The notes: generated by a model not told the origin, from the letters alone. 11,145 bases of DNA from Bacillota bacterium (GCA_029239575.1 JARBUP010000122.1:1-11145), one strand, 5' to 3'. Numbered from the stretch's first letter, positions 1 to 6,273 are shown. Numbers and translations are program-made.

Positions 1-158
1 ATAGCATCTCTAAATGCTCCAACACCAGGTAAAATTAATGATTTAGCTTCTTTTATATCTTCTATTTTGCTGCTTATTTTTGTTTCAACATTTAATTTTT
101 CAAATGCTCTTTGAACTGAAGCTAAATTGCCCATTCCATAATCTATTATAACATGCAT
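1..158 (-). CDS. hisH: Imidazole glycerol phosphate synthase, glutamine amidotransferase subunit HisH (5' part; runs off the left edge)
   Basis: HisH releases ammonia from glutamine and channels it to HisF, which makes IGP and AICAR in the fifth step of histidine synthesis. Only the first 52 or so codons are present. The visible N-terminus reads MHVIIDYGMGNLASV, and further on ILPGVGAFRDA. These are the DYGMGN and LPGVGAF motifs of the class I glutaminase fold in HisH; the nucleophile Cys elbow lies outside the window. The ATG overlaps the hisB stop by one base (TAATG), with AAAGGAG eight bases upstream, so translation is probably coupled to hisB. hisA, hisF and hisI(E) would be expected next, off the left edge; that is inference from usual gene order. 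Confidence 0.93.
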   Translation of the reverse strand, partial: MHVIIDYGMGNLASVQRAFEKLNVETKISSKIEDIKEAKSLILPGVGAFRDA

Positions 159-736
159 TATATTACTCCTTTAGTTGATTGTAGATAATCCGATGTTATG
201 CGACTTGCTGCTTTTAAAGCTCTACCAAACCCTTTAAACACTGCTTCTATTTTGTGGTGGTCATTTTCTCCATACAATACTTGTAAGTGAATTGTTGATA
301 AGCAATTATTTGTAAAACCTTTAAAAAACTCTTTAAAATCTTCTGTTGCAATTTGGCCTAATTTTTGATTATTAAAATTAACATTATATACAAGGTATGG
401 TCTTCCACTTATATCTACACTAACTCTTGCTAAAGCTTCATCCATTGGCAAAAACATAGTTCCATAACGATCAATTCCTTTTTTGTCACCCAAAGCTTCT
501 TTGAATGCTTGACCAAGAGCTAATCCAATATCTTCTGCTGTGTGATGAGAATCAACATCTAAATCACCAACACATTTAATCTTCAAATCAAAATTTCCAT
601 GAAACCCAAACAATGTGAGCATGTGATTTAAAAATCCAATACCAGTTTCTATATCTGTTTTGCCGCTTCCATCTAAATTTAATTCTACTAAAATATCTGT
701 TTCCAATGTTTTACGTGATACTGATGATGTTCTCAT
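158..736 (-). CDS. hisB: Imidazoleglycerol-phosphate dehydratase HisB
   Basis: HisB dehydrates imidazole glycerol phosphate to imidazole acetol phosphate, a manganese-dependent step. The protein is 192 residues, normal for the monofunctional bacterial enzyme without the N-terminal phosphatase found in enterics. The metal-binding motif SHHTAEDIG (His64, His65, Glu68, Asp69) and the second one, ENDHHKIEAVFKGFGRAL, near residue 160, are both intact, as are FLPMDEAL and DISGRPYLVYN. An in-frame TTG at 748 would add four residues, but the ATG at 736 sits seven bases after GAGGG and one base after the hisC stop, so it is preferred. The gene overlaps hisH by one base at its end. Confidence 0.96.
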   Translation of the reverse strand: MRTSSVSRKTLETDILVELNLDGSGKTDIETGIGFLNHMLTLFGFHGNFDLKIKCVGDLDVDSHHTAEDIGLALGQAFKEALGDKKGIDRYGTMFLPMDEALARVSVDISGRPYLVYNVNFNNQKLGQIATEDFKEFFKGFTNNCLSTIHLQVLYGENDHHKIEAVFKGFGRALKAASRITSDYLQSTKGVI

Positions 737-737
737 A

Positions 738-1769
738 TTAACCCTCAATTATATTTTTAATTTCTTCTAAAAGTATTTCATTTTCTTCTTTAGTACCAAT
801 TGTAATTCTATTATATACTTTACCATTAAAGTTAAATTTTCTAATAAGTACTCCACAGCTCATGAGTTTTTCAAATAAGTTATCCACAGGTGACTTTGTA
901 AATATAAAATTTGCTCCTGATTCATACACAGTGAAATTTAAATTTCTTAAATCTTGGCTTAATTTTAATCTTAAATCTTTTATATTTTGAATATATGATT
1001 TAACAAGCTCAATTGAGTTTAATGCCTTTAAAGCACCATACTGGGACAAAATATTTAAATTATACGGAACTTTAACTTTCCACACATATTTAACTAAATT
1101 TTCATTAGCTATTAATGAGCCAACTCTTAAACCTGCTAACCCAAATGCTTTTGAAAGTGTGCGCATAACTATTAAATTTTCATAAGAGTTTATTAAATCT
1201 ACTACTGAATTTTCAAAGAAATCAGCATATGCTTCATCAACTATAATCAAAGAATTTTTTACGCTATCAAGAAGTTTAATTACATCATTTCTTGGGGTTA
1301 TATAGCCTGTAGGATTGTTAGGATTGCAAAGTATAACTATCTTTGGATTTAATTCATTAACTTTTTCAATTAATTTATCAATATCTTGGGTGAAGTCTTC
1401 ATTTGTATTAACTCCAATATAAGTCGCACCACATAAATCACAGTATGTTTGATACATGCTAAATGATGGTATAAAACTCAAAACTTTTTCGCCTTTTTCA
1501 CAATAAGCATTTATAACCATGTTTATAAGTTCACTTGATCCATTTCCCATCAAAATATTTTCTGATTTGCAATTATAATATAAGGATAATTTTTCTCTTA
1601 ACTCTACTGAATCTGAGTCAGGATATAAATTTGCTTTTAAATCATCAAAACATAATCCTTCATTTAATAAATAATTACTTCCTTCATTTGCATCAAGTTT
1701 AACACGGCAAGGTATGTCGTTTACAAAATATGCTTCAAGATTTTCTACGCTGTTTTTTAACTTAATCAT
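738..1769 (-). CDS. hisC: Histidinol-phosphate aminotransferase HisC
   Basis: HisC is a PLP-dependent fold type I (class II) aminotransferase. It converts imidazole acetol phosphate plus glutamate to histidinol phosphate and 2-oxoglutarate in the cytoplasm. The protein is 343 residues, typical length. Visible signatures are LDANE near residue 26, GNGSSE (75-80), CNPNNPTG (148-155), IVDEAYADF (176-184), and the PLP lysine in RTLSKAFGLAGLRVG (Lys207, with Arg215). The ATG is preceded by GAGGG at five bases spacing. It lies 38 nt after the hisD stop, the widest junction in the operon, and one base before hisB. Confidence 0.96.
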   Translation of the reverse strand: MIKLKNSVENLEAYFVNDIPCRVKLDANEGSNYLLNEGLCFDDLKANLYPDSDSVELREKLSLYYNCKSENILMGNGSSELINMVINAYCEKGEKVLSFIPSFSMYQTYCDLCGATYIGVNTNEDFTQDIDKLIEKVNELNPKIVILCNPNNPTGYITPRNDVIKLLDSVKNSLIIVDEAYADFFENSVVDLINSYENLIVMRTLSKAFGLAGLRVGSLIANENLVKYVWKVKVPYNLNILSQYGALKALNSIELVKSYIQNIKDLRLKLSQDLRNLNFTVYESGANFIFTKSPVDNLFEKLMSCGVLIRKFNFNGKVYNRITIGTKEENEILLEEIKNIIEG

Positions 1770-1807
1770 TGCGTCCCTCTTTTCTTTTACTTTACTATTG
1801 TTTTTAA

Positions 1808-2995
1808 TTATTTTCTAATTCTAACTGCATTTGCGTGCCCAGTTAGCCCTTCATTTTCTGCAAATCTTATAATGTCTTCTCTGTTTTGATTTAATGCTTC
1901 TTTGCTGTAATAAATTAAAGAGGTTTTTTTAATAAAATCATCAACCCCTAATGCAGATGAAAACTTAGCCGTAGAACTTGTAGGTAATGTGTGATTTGGC
2001 CCTGCAAAATAATCTCCTACTGGTTCAGGGCTATATTCTCCTATAAAAATTGCTCCGGCATTTTTTATATTTTTAAACATTTCTAAACAATTTTCTGTTA
2101 ATATTTCTAAATGCTCAGGAGCTATTTCATTTGCTAATTCAATGCACTCATCCATGCTATCTAATAAAATAATTGCTCCTTGGTTATTTAAAGATTTTTC
2201 TATTATTTCAGTTCTTTCTAACTGATTCATTTGTATTTCAAGCTCTTTAACAACTTTATCAGGTAGTTCTGGTGAATCAGTTATTAATATTGATGCTGCC
2301 ATTTCATCATGTTCAGCTTGAGAAATTAAATCAGCTGCAATATATGCTGGGTTTGCCCATTTATCAGCTATTATTAATATTTCACTTGGACCTGCAATCA
2401 TATCAATTCCTACAAATCCTGAAACCCTTCTTTTAGCTGCAGCAACAAATATATTGCCAGGTCCTGTTATTTTATACACCTTAGGAATTGACTCAGTTCC
2501 ATATGCTAATGCTGCTATTCCCTGTGCCCCGCCAACTTTAAAAATCCTATCAACTCCAGCTAATGATGCTGCAACAAGAATTGAATCCTTTATTTTCCCA
2601 TCGCTTTGTGGTGGCGTAATCATACATAGTTGACTAACTCCAGCTATTTTAGCAGGTACTGCATTCATTAAAACAGTTGATGGATATGCAGCTTTTCCTC
2701 CAGGTACATATATCCCTACTTTTTCAATGGGGTTAAAAATTTGTCCTAATAAAGCATCCTTTCCCTTTGGCTTAAAATTAAAAGATTCTCTCACTTGTTT
2801 TTTATGAAATTCTTCTATGTTTTCTTTTGCCTTTTTTATAGTGATTAAAAGTTCTTTGTCTATTGTTTCAAAAGCTGCATTTATTTCTTCTTGTGAAACC
2901 TCTAAATTTTTTATTTCTACTTTATCAAATTCCAATGTATATTTTTTTACTGCTTCATCCTTATTAATGCGAACGTCCTCTATTATTTTATCCAC
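1808..2995 (-). CDS. hisD: HisD C-terminal fragment carrying the complete active site (possible GTG restart)
   Basis: This frame encodes 395 residues if read from the GTG at 2995, about 93 percent of HisD. All catalytic features are visible in this numbering: zinc ligands Gln226 and His229 in SQAEHD, Asp328 in GDYFAGPNH and His387 in GLTGHANAV; and the catalytic Glu294-His295 pair in APEHLEI. PGGKAAYPSTVLMNAVPA (98-115) and GPSEILIIAD (202-211) are also intact. The GTG lies 11 bases before the end of the upstream fragment's TAA, so stop-restart coupling is geometrically possible, but no good Shine-Dalgarno precedes it. What would be lost is roughly the first 31 residues of the native protein. 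Whether it folds is unknown. Confidence 0.8.
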   Translation of the reverse strand: MDKIIEDVRINKDEAVKKYTLEFDKVEIKNLEVSQEEINAAFETIDKELLITIKKAKENIEEFHKKQVRESFNFKPKGKDALLGQIFNPIEKVGIYVPGGKAAYPSTVLMNAVPAKIAGVSQLCMITPPQSDGKIKDSILVAASLAGVDRIFKVGGAQGIAALAYGTESIPKVYKITGPGNIFVAAAKRRVSGFVGIDMIAGPSEILIIADKWANPAYIAADLISQAEHDEMAASILITDSPELPDKVVKELEIQMNQLERTEIIEKSLNNQGAIILLDSMDECIELANEIAPEHLEILTENCLEMFKNIKNAGAIFIGEYSPEPVGDYFAGPNHTLPTSSTAKFSSALGVDDFIKKTSLIYYSKEALNQNREDIIRFAENEGLTGHANAVRIRK

Positions 2996-3077
2996 TGTTT
3001 ATCAAATTCCAATGTATATTTTTTTACTGCTTCATCCTTATTAATGCGAACGTCCTCTATTATTTTATCCACTGTTT
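2921..3077 (-). repeat. Perfect 77-bp tandem duplication inside hisD
   Basis: Bases 2921-3000 are identical to 2998-3077, that is, a period of 77 with a shared TTT at the junction. The TTT microhomology at both ends fits replication slippage or a short-homology duplication. The absence of any difference between the copies implies a very recent origin. Loss of one copy by slippage or RecA recombination would restore hisD exactly. Confidence 0.97.
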
Positions 3078-3165
3078 CATAAACATCATTATAATCTTGG
3101 GAATTTCTTTTTTGAAGTTCGTCTATGAATATTTGTTTTTCATTATTTTTAATAATTCTAATCAT
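2983..3165 (-). CDS. HisD N-terminal fragment (upstream of the frameshift)
   Basis: This short frame carries the true hisD start and the first helical part of the protein (IRIIKNN, later DELQKRN and VDKIIEDVRINKDEAVKKYTLEFDK). It reads through the first copy of the duplication encountered by the ribosome. In the second copy it runs out of frame, adding Gln-Trp-Ile-Lys before TAA. It has no active-site residues, so the fragment alone should be inactive. In the Shine-Dalgarno context AGGAGGATGAATGCAATG the second ATG is better spaced than the first. Confidence 0.75.
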   Translation of the reverse strand: MIRIIKNNEKQIFIDELQKRNSQDYNDVYETVDKIIEDVRINKDEAVKKYTLEFDKQWIK

Positions 3166-3790
3166 TGCATTCATCCTCCTTGCTTATAAGCTCAATAATT
3201 TCTTTTATTTCTTTTCTTTTAAATTTATAACTAATACGGTTTGAAATAATCATTGCAGATATATCGTACATATCTTCAAGAACTTCAAGTCCATTTGCTT
3301 TTAATGTATTTCCAGTTTCAACTATATCAACTATTACATCTGACAAGCCAAGAATCGGTGCAAGCTCAATGGAACCATTTAATTTTATTGTCCTGATTTT
3401 TTGGCCTTTAGAATCAAAATATTTCTTTGCTATGTTTGGGAACTTAGTTGCAACTTTTAAAATAGTATCTTCCATAAATATTTTTTTACCTTTAATTCCT
3501 GCAACAGAAAGTTTGCATTTTCCAATATTCATTTTATACAATTCATAAATATCCGAATTGTTTTCCATTATCATATCCTTACCAGAAAAGCCTATATCTG
3601 CAACACCATTTTCAACATAAGTTATTACATCTGAATTTTTTAGCAACATAAACTTAATATTATTTTTTTCATCTTCAAAAATTAATTTTCTAGATTTCTC
3701 ATCTATTGATTCACCTATCTTAGCAGACTTTAACATTTCTATTACTTGTTCACCCAATCTACCTTTTGGTATTGCTACTGTTAATCCCAT
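3158..3790 (-). CDS. hisG: ATP phosphoribosyltransferase, short-form catalytic subunit HisG
   Basis: HisG condenses ATP with PRPP in the first committed step of histidine synthesis. At 210 residues this is the short form (HisG-S), which lacks the C-terminal histidine-binding regulatory domain and needs HisZ for activity and feedback inhibition. The N-terminus VAIPKGRLGEQ (5-15) and the PRPP-binding loop DIVETGNTLKANGL (155-168) are intact. The ATG shares its A with the hisZ stop (TAATG) and has GGAGG upstream, which fits the fixed stoichiometry of the HisG/HisZ complex. The 3' end overlaps the hisD start. Confidence 0.96.
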   Translation of the reverse strand: MGLTVAIPKGRLGEQVIEMLKSAKIGESIDEKSRKLIFEDEKNNIKFMLLKNSDVITYVENGVADIGFSGKDMIMENNSDIYELYKMNIGKCKLSVAGIKGKKIFMEDTILKVATKFPNIAKKYFDSKGQKIRTIKLNGSIELAPILGLSDVIVDIVETGNTLKANGLEVLEDMYDISAMIISNRISYKFKRKEIKEIIELISKEDECND

Positions 3791-4737
3791 TATATTACCT
3801 CCTTATACAGAGTTTTTATTAATTCATCTAATTCTATAGAAAATCCTATGGCTGGAATTTTAAATCCAAATTGTTCTGTAAAAGAATCATATCTCCCACC
3901 CTTAATCATTTCTTTATTTGAATGTTCTATATAACCCCTAAAAATTATGCCGTCATAATAGTTCAGTTCTGATACTAAAGATAAATCATAAATAATTTTA
4001 TTTGATTCATTTTTAAAATACTCATTTACTTTAGAAAGCTCTGCTATTCCCTCTTTCATTAAATCGTTCATATATAATCCATTAAGGTTCTTTATTATTT
4101 CTTCGAAACTTCCTTCTAAATCAAAAATATTTAATAAAGTGCTCATTGCTTCTTTGTAAGGAAGCTTAGACAAATATTCCTTAAGTTCTTGTTTGTTTTT
4201 AAAATAAATTAAATTTAAAATATTTATATAATCTTCTTTATTAAAGGAACATGATTGCATTAAACCTTTTAAAAATTTACTACTACCTATTTCAAATAAA
4301 TAATTTTTGCTATATTTATTTAAAACCTTTATAGCCGTACCAAGGACATTTTCATCAGTATTCTTATTTTTTTCACCTAAGCACTCTACACCCATCTGTC
4401 TTTTTTCTTTTATTTCAACGCTATTATGTGCATAAGTTTTTCCATAGTAAAATAATTTTAGTTTTAAGTTTTCTTCCCATTTACTCATAAACTTATTTAC
4501 TATGCCAGCTGTTATATCAGGTGTTAAAATAAGTATGTCACTGGCATTATCCACTAATTTAACAGTTTTTTTCTTATCCATTTTTGAATATATATCCCTA
4601 AACTCATCATATTCTTCTAATAGAGATGGTTCTATATTCAAATATCCTTCTTCACATAAAAAATTTTCAATTTCCCTTTTTAACTTAAACATTTTTTGAG
4701 AAAATTTTATTTCATCTTCTATTTTTAAAAATTTCAT
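3790..4737 (-). CDS. hisZ: ATP phosphoribosyltransferase regulatory subunit HisZ
   Basis: HisZ is a histidyl-tRNA synthetase paralogue without aminoacylation activity. It assembles with short HisG into a hetero-octamer and supplies activation and histidine feedback control. The class II synthetase core is recognisable: LTPDITAGI (71-79), a motif 2 like stretch from FYYG to EKRQMGVECLG (97-121), and the motif 3 like GGRYDSF (280-286) followed by PAIGFSIELDEL. At 315 residues it is shorter than many HisZ proteins (near 390) and lacks the C-terminal extension, so it is a compact version. It is the first structural gene of the operon. The ATG follows GAGGG at seven bases. It is about 270 nt downstream of the attenuator terminator. 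Confidence 0.9.
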   Translation of the reverse strand: MKFLKIEDEIKFSQKMFKLKREIENFLCEEGYLNIEPSLLEEYDEFRDIYSKMDKKKTVKLVDNASDILILTPDITAGIVNKFMSKWEENLKLKLFYYGKTYAHNSVEIKEKRQMGVECLGEKNKNTDENVLGTAIKVLNKYSKNYLFEIGSSKFLKGLMQSCSFNKEDYINILNLIYFKNKQELKEYLSKLPYKEAMSTLLNIFDLEGSFEEIIKNLNGLYMNDLMKEGIAELSKVNEYFKNESNKIIYDLSLVSELNYYDGIIFRGYIEHSNKEMIKGGRYDSFTEQFGFKIPAIGFSIELDELIKTLYKEVI

Positions 4738-4841
4738 GCTTAACCCTCACTTGTCTTTTTTTATAATTATTAATAATATCATTCATTAATTAATTTATTT
4801 ACTTGATATGAGTCGTATAAATTTGGTGTTGATTAAAGTTG

Positions 4842-5002
4842 AATTACCATCAATTTCTTCTGACTTAGGGTAATTAATGTTTGAATCGCAGTCTTGTTCA
4901 CAAATTTATTCGCTCACTTTCGTTCACATAAATTTGGAATTCGTTGCGTTTGACCTACCAACCGTTTCTTTCTCCCTCTGGTCGAAGTAACGGGGTTAGG
5001 TC
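4842..5002 (-). repeat. Cluster of three stem-loops between the his attenuator and hisZ (possible dispersed palindromic element)
   Basis: Reading along the + strand there are three inverted repeats. AATTACC (4842-4848) matches GGTAATT (4869-4875). CAAATTTAT (4901-4909) matches ATAAATTTG (4928-4936), and its loop holds a direct repeat CGCTCAC/CGTTCAC. GACCTA plus CCGTT (4952-4966) match AACGG plus TAGGTC (4989-5002) with small bulges. This stretch is visibly richer in G and C than the flanking leader, has no coding capacity and no good ribosome binding site. It could be a REP/MITE-like insertion in the leader or stabilising structure in the hisZ 5' UTR. Its identity as a repeat family is inference. 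Confidence 0.45.
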
Positions 5003-5004
5003 AT

Positions 5005-5037
5005 AAAAAAAAACCACCTGACTTATATCAGATGGTT
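5005..5037 (-). terminator. his attenuator terminator (segments 3:4)
   Basis: On the minus strand AACCATCTGA (5037-5028) pairs with TCAGGTGGTT (5021-5012) across a 6-nt loop, ten pairs including one U-G, and runs into nine T residues (5013-5005). The wobble pair would be a C-A mismatch on the plus strand and the T tract exists only on the minus strand, so the direction is clear. It lies between the his promoter and hisZ, so it must be bypassed for the operon to be expressed. Confidence 0.93.
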
Positions 5038-5077
5038 GTATTATACTTATACATTATATATTCACCATAGATACAAG
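5022..5077 (-). promoter_or_regulatory. his antiterminator hairpin (segments 2:3)
   Basis: CTTGTATC (5077-5070) pairs with GATATAAG (5029-5022), eight pairs including one G-U, and ATGGT (5068-5064) pairs with ACCAT (5036-5032), separated by a 1x2 internal loop. The 3' arm takes up the 5' arm and the loop of the terminator, so the two structures are mutually exclusive. Confidence 0.85.
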
Positions 5078-5115
5078 TCTTTTAATTAAACGACTAATAG
5101 AGCTTGTATCTGTGA
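5062..5115 (-). promoter_or_regulatory. his anti-antiterminator hairpin (segments 1:2)
   Basis: TCAC plus AGATACAAG (5115-5103) pair with CTTGTATCT (5077-5069) plus GTGA (5065-5062), thirteen Watson-Crick pairs with a 3-nt bulge. Formation sequesters segment 2, blocks the antiterminator and leaves the terminator free to form. Confidence 0.85.
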
Positions 5116-5147
5116 TTTTAATTTATATTAAAGTCACTTACAAACTC
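5100..5147 (-). promoter_or_regulatory. his leader first hairpin (segments 0:1) overlapping the leader peptide stop codon
   Basis: GAGTTTGTA (5147-5139), GTGA (5137-5134) and TTTAAT (5132-5127) pair with ATTAAA (5122-5117), TCAC (5115-5112) and TACAAGCTC (5108-5100) around an ATAA loop. There are about 19 pairs with small internal loops. The 5' arm lies within the last four codons and the stop of the leader peptide, two codons after the His run. A ribosome at the stop codon would melt it, while a ribosome stalled on the His codons would leave it largely intact. Confidence 0.82.
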
Positions 5148-5202
5148 GCTTACTATGATGATGATGTAATTGTATGTTTATATTTATTAATTTATTTTCC
5201 AT
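5134..5202 (-). CDS. hisL: His operon leader peptide with four consecutive His codons
   Basis: This 22-codon frame reads MENKLININIQLHHHHSKRVCK and ends in TGA. The four histidines are codons 13-16, all CAT, at 5166-5155. It begins with ATG at 5202, preceded by AGAGGTG (5213-5207) four bases upstream, the same Shine-Dalgarno used by the strong genes of the window. It starts about 16 nt after the predicted transcription start and ends where the alternative hairpins begin, with the terminator 100 nt further on. That arrangement is the hallmark of ribosome-mediated attenuation, where charged tRNA-His supply sets ribosome position. In enteric bacteria the his leader has seven histidines; here there are four. 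The peptide itself probably has no function after synthesis. The symbol hisL is used by analogy. Confidence 0.92.
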   Translation of the reverse strand: MENKLININIQLHHHHSKRVCK

Positions 5203-5224
5203 TTTGCACCTCTAAATTTAGTTT

Positions 5225-5253
5225 ATTATAATACTTATTTTAAATCATGTCAA
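5225..5253 (-). promoter_or_regulatory. Perfect-consensus sigma-A promoter of the his operon
   Basis: TTGACA at 5253-5248 and TATAAT at 5230-5225 are separated by exactly 17 bases. Both hexamers match the housekeeping consensus fully. Predicted transcription start is near 5218. Such a strong promoter suits an operon whose control is exerted downstream by attenuation. No operator dyad is obvious over it. Confidence 0.92.
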
Positions 5254-5370
5254 CTTAATATTCATTTTTTTTTATTATTATACTTTAATACTAAAACATT
5301 TTATGTATTTTGTATTACATTAACCGACTGCCATAGAGCTATTTAACGTTTAAATAACTTAAATCTTTGC

Positions 5371-5399
5371 TTGACATCGCTTAGTTTAAATATTATATT
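5371..5399 (+). promoter_or_regulatory. Promoter of the ZIP transporter gene
   Basis: TTGACA (5371-5376), 17-bp spacer, TATATT (5394-5399), with a predicted start near 5406, about 58 nt before the ATG. It is divergent from the his promoter, 118 bp away. Confidence 0.85.
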
Positions 5400-5439
5400 G
5401 GAACTAATATACAATTGTTCAATATAATATGATATTATA
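5392..5439 (+). promoter_or_regulatory. AT-rich dyads overlapping the ZIP promoter (candidate operators)
   Basis: ATTATATTG-GAAC (5392-5404) is inverted as GTTCAATATAAT (5417-5428), with one extra G in the left arm, and spans the -10 box and start site. A second perfect dyad, TATAATAT-G-ATATTATA (5423-5439), follows. The positions suit repression by a metal-responsive regulator, but they match no Fur, Zur or MntR box that I can assert. Confidence 0.45.
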
Positions 5440-5463
5440 AAATTTAAATAACAGAGGTGTATT

Positions 5464-6273
5464 ATGCTTGAAAATATTATTCAATTAAACCCTGTGATAT
5501 TAGCATTAATAGGAACATGCTTTACTTTTTTAGCAACAGCAGCTGGGGCTTCAATGGTATTTTTTGTACGTAATAATGTAAATGAAAACACACAACATGG
5601 ATTTCTAGGTTTTGCGGCTGGCGTCATGATTGCAGCTTCTGTATGGTCACTTTTAATACCTGCCATTGAAATGGCAGAAGCACAAGGAAATATTGGTTGG
5701 ATACCTGCAGGCGGTGGCTTTTTATTAGGAGGCATATTTTTATTTATGCTTGATAAACTTCTCCCTCACATGCATATGGGTTCAGAAAAACCTGAAGGTT
5801 TAAAAAGTTCATTTAAACGTACAACAATGCTTGTTCTTGCTGTAACTTTACATAATATACCTGAAGGTATGGCCGTTGGTTTATCATTTGGCTTAGCTGC
5901 ACAATCAAATTCAATAGCTGCATTAACTGCTTCCTTTGCTCTTGCCATAGGAATGGGGCTTCAAAATTTTCCAGAAGGAGCAGCAATTTCACTTCCATTA
6001 AAAAAAGAAGGATTTTCTTCCAAAAAATCATTTGTATATGGTTCATTATCTGGAATAGTAGAACCTTTTGCTGGAGTTATTGCTGTATTACTTGTTGGCA
6101 GCATTTCATCAGTTATGCCATGGATGCTTGCTTTTGCAGCAGGAGCAATGATTTATGTTGTGGCAGAAGAATTAATACCTGAATCACAATCTGTTGAACA
6201 TTCTCACGCAGGTACAATTGGAACAATGCTTGGATTTTTATTAATGATGGTATTAGATGTTGCACTTGGATAA
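5464..6273 (+). CDS. ZIP-family divalent metal transporter (GufA/ZupT-like)
   Basis: ZIP proteins carry zinc and often iron, manganese or other divalent cations into the cytoplasm. The 269-residue protein is hydrophobic throughout with about eight predicted membrane segments. The two signature metal-site helices are present: HNIPEGMAVG (130-139) and QNFPEGAAIS (167-176), with the conserved His, Asn, Pro and Glu. A short His/Met-rich cytoplasmic loop, LPHMHMG (100-106), sits before the first of them, the usual place of the variable metal-binding loop. Length and motifs fit the bacterial GufA/ZupT group. The ATG follows AGAGGTG at four bases. It is a single-gene unit with its own promoter. Metal specificity cannot be told from sequence. 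Confidence 0.93.
   Translation: MLENIIQLNPVILALIGTCFTFLATAAGASMVFFVRNNVNENTQHGFLGFAAGVMIAASVWSLLIPAIEMAEAQGNIGWIPAGGGFLLGGIFLFMLDKLLPHMHMGSEKPEGLKSSFKRTTMLVLAVTLHNIPEGMAVGLSFGLAAQSNSIAALTASFALAIGMGLQNFPEGAAISLPLKKEGFSSKKSFVYGSLSGIVEPFAGVIAVLLVGSISSVMPWMLAFAAGAMIYVVAEELIPESQSVEHSHAGTIGTMLGFLLMMVLDVALG

Larger units (their letters stand above)
1808..3165 (-). pseudogene. hisD: Histidinol dehydrogenase HisD, frameshifted by an internal 77-bp tandem duplication
   Basis: HisD performs the last two steps of the pathway, the NAD-dependent oxidation of histidinol to histidinol and then histidine. The locus encodes every expected part of the enzyme, but 77 bp in the N-terminal coding region occur twice in perfect tandem (2921-3077). 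Since 77 is not a multiple of three, the frame breaks: the N-terminal frame stops at 2983 and the rest continues in another frame. Removing one copy gives a continuous 426-residue protein, the normal HisD length, so the lesion looks recent and all else is intact. The start chosen is the ATG at 3165, nine bases after AGGAGG; the ATG at 3174 abuts the same Shine-Dalgarno with no spacing. It overlaps the hisG end by 8 bases. The duplication could be a real mutation, a reversible switch or an assembly error. Confidence 0.88.
5005..5218 (-). ncRNA. Histidine attenuator leader RNA (transcription start to terminator)
   Basis: This 214-nt segment holds the leader peptide, hairpins 0:1, 1:2 and 2:3, and the terminator 3:4. 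Proposed logic: with ample His-tRNA the ribosome reaches the TGA and disrupts 0, 1 pairs with 2, and 3:4 terminates. With scarce His-tRNA the ribosome halts on CAT codons, 0 pairs with 1, 2 pairs with 3, and the polymerase reads on into hisZ. No T-box sequence (AGGGTGGNACCGCG) or specifier stem is present. The pairings are seen in the sequence; the mechanism is inferred. Confidence 0.85.

Noticed and set aside
737..748. TTG start for hisB at 748
   Set aside because: It would overlap hisC by 11 bases and use its own Shine-Dalgarno as coding sequence; the ATG at 736 has GAGGG seven bases upstream.
2983..2995. Programmed ribosomal frameshift in hisD
   Set aside because: No slippery heptamer with a downstream structure is seen, and the frame change is fully accounted for by the 77-bp tandem duplication.
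2817..3044. Plus-strand frame opposite hisD, and similar frames opposite hisZ, the ZIP gene, ccdA, trxB and trxA
   Set aside because: These are antisense or off-frame shadows of conserved genes, with no family signature and no ribosome binding site.
5005..5218. T-box riboswitch upstream of hisZ
   Set aside because: The GGTGG within the terminator arm is not part of an AGGGTGGNACCGCG T-box sequence, and no Stem I or specifier loop is visible. The leader peptide with His codons explains the structure better.
5406..5463. Metal riboswitch (yybP-ykoY or NiCo type) in the ZIP 5' UTR
   Set aside because: The leader is only about 58 nt and lacks the conserved junction sequences of those classes.
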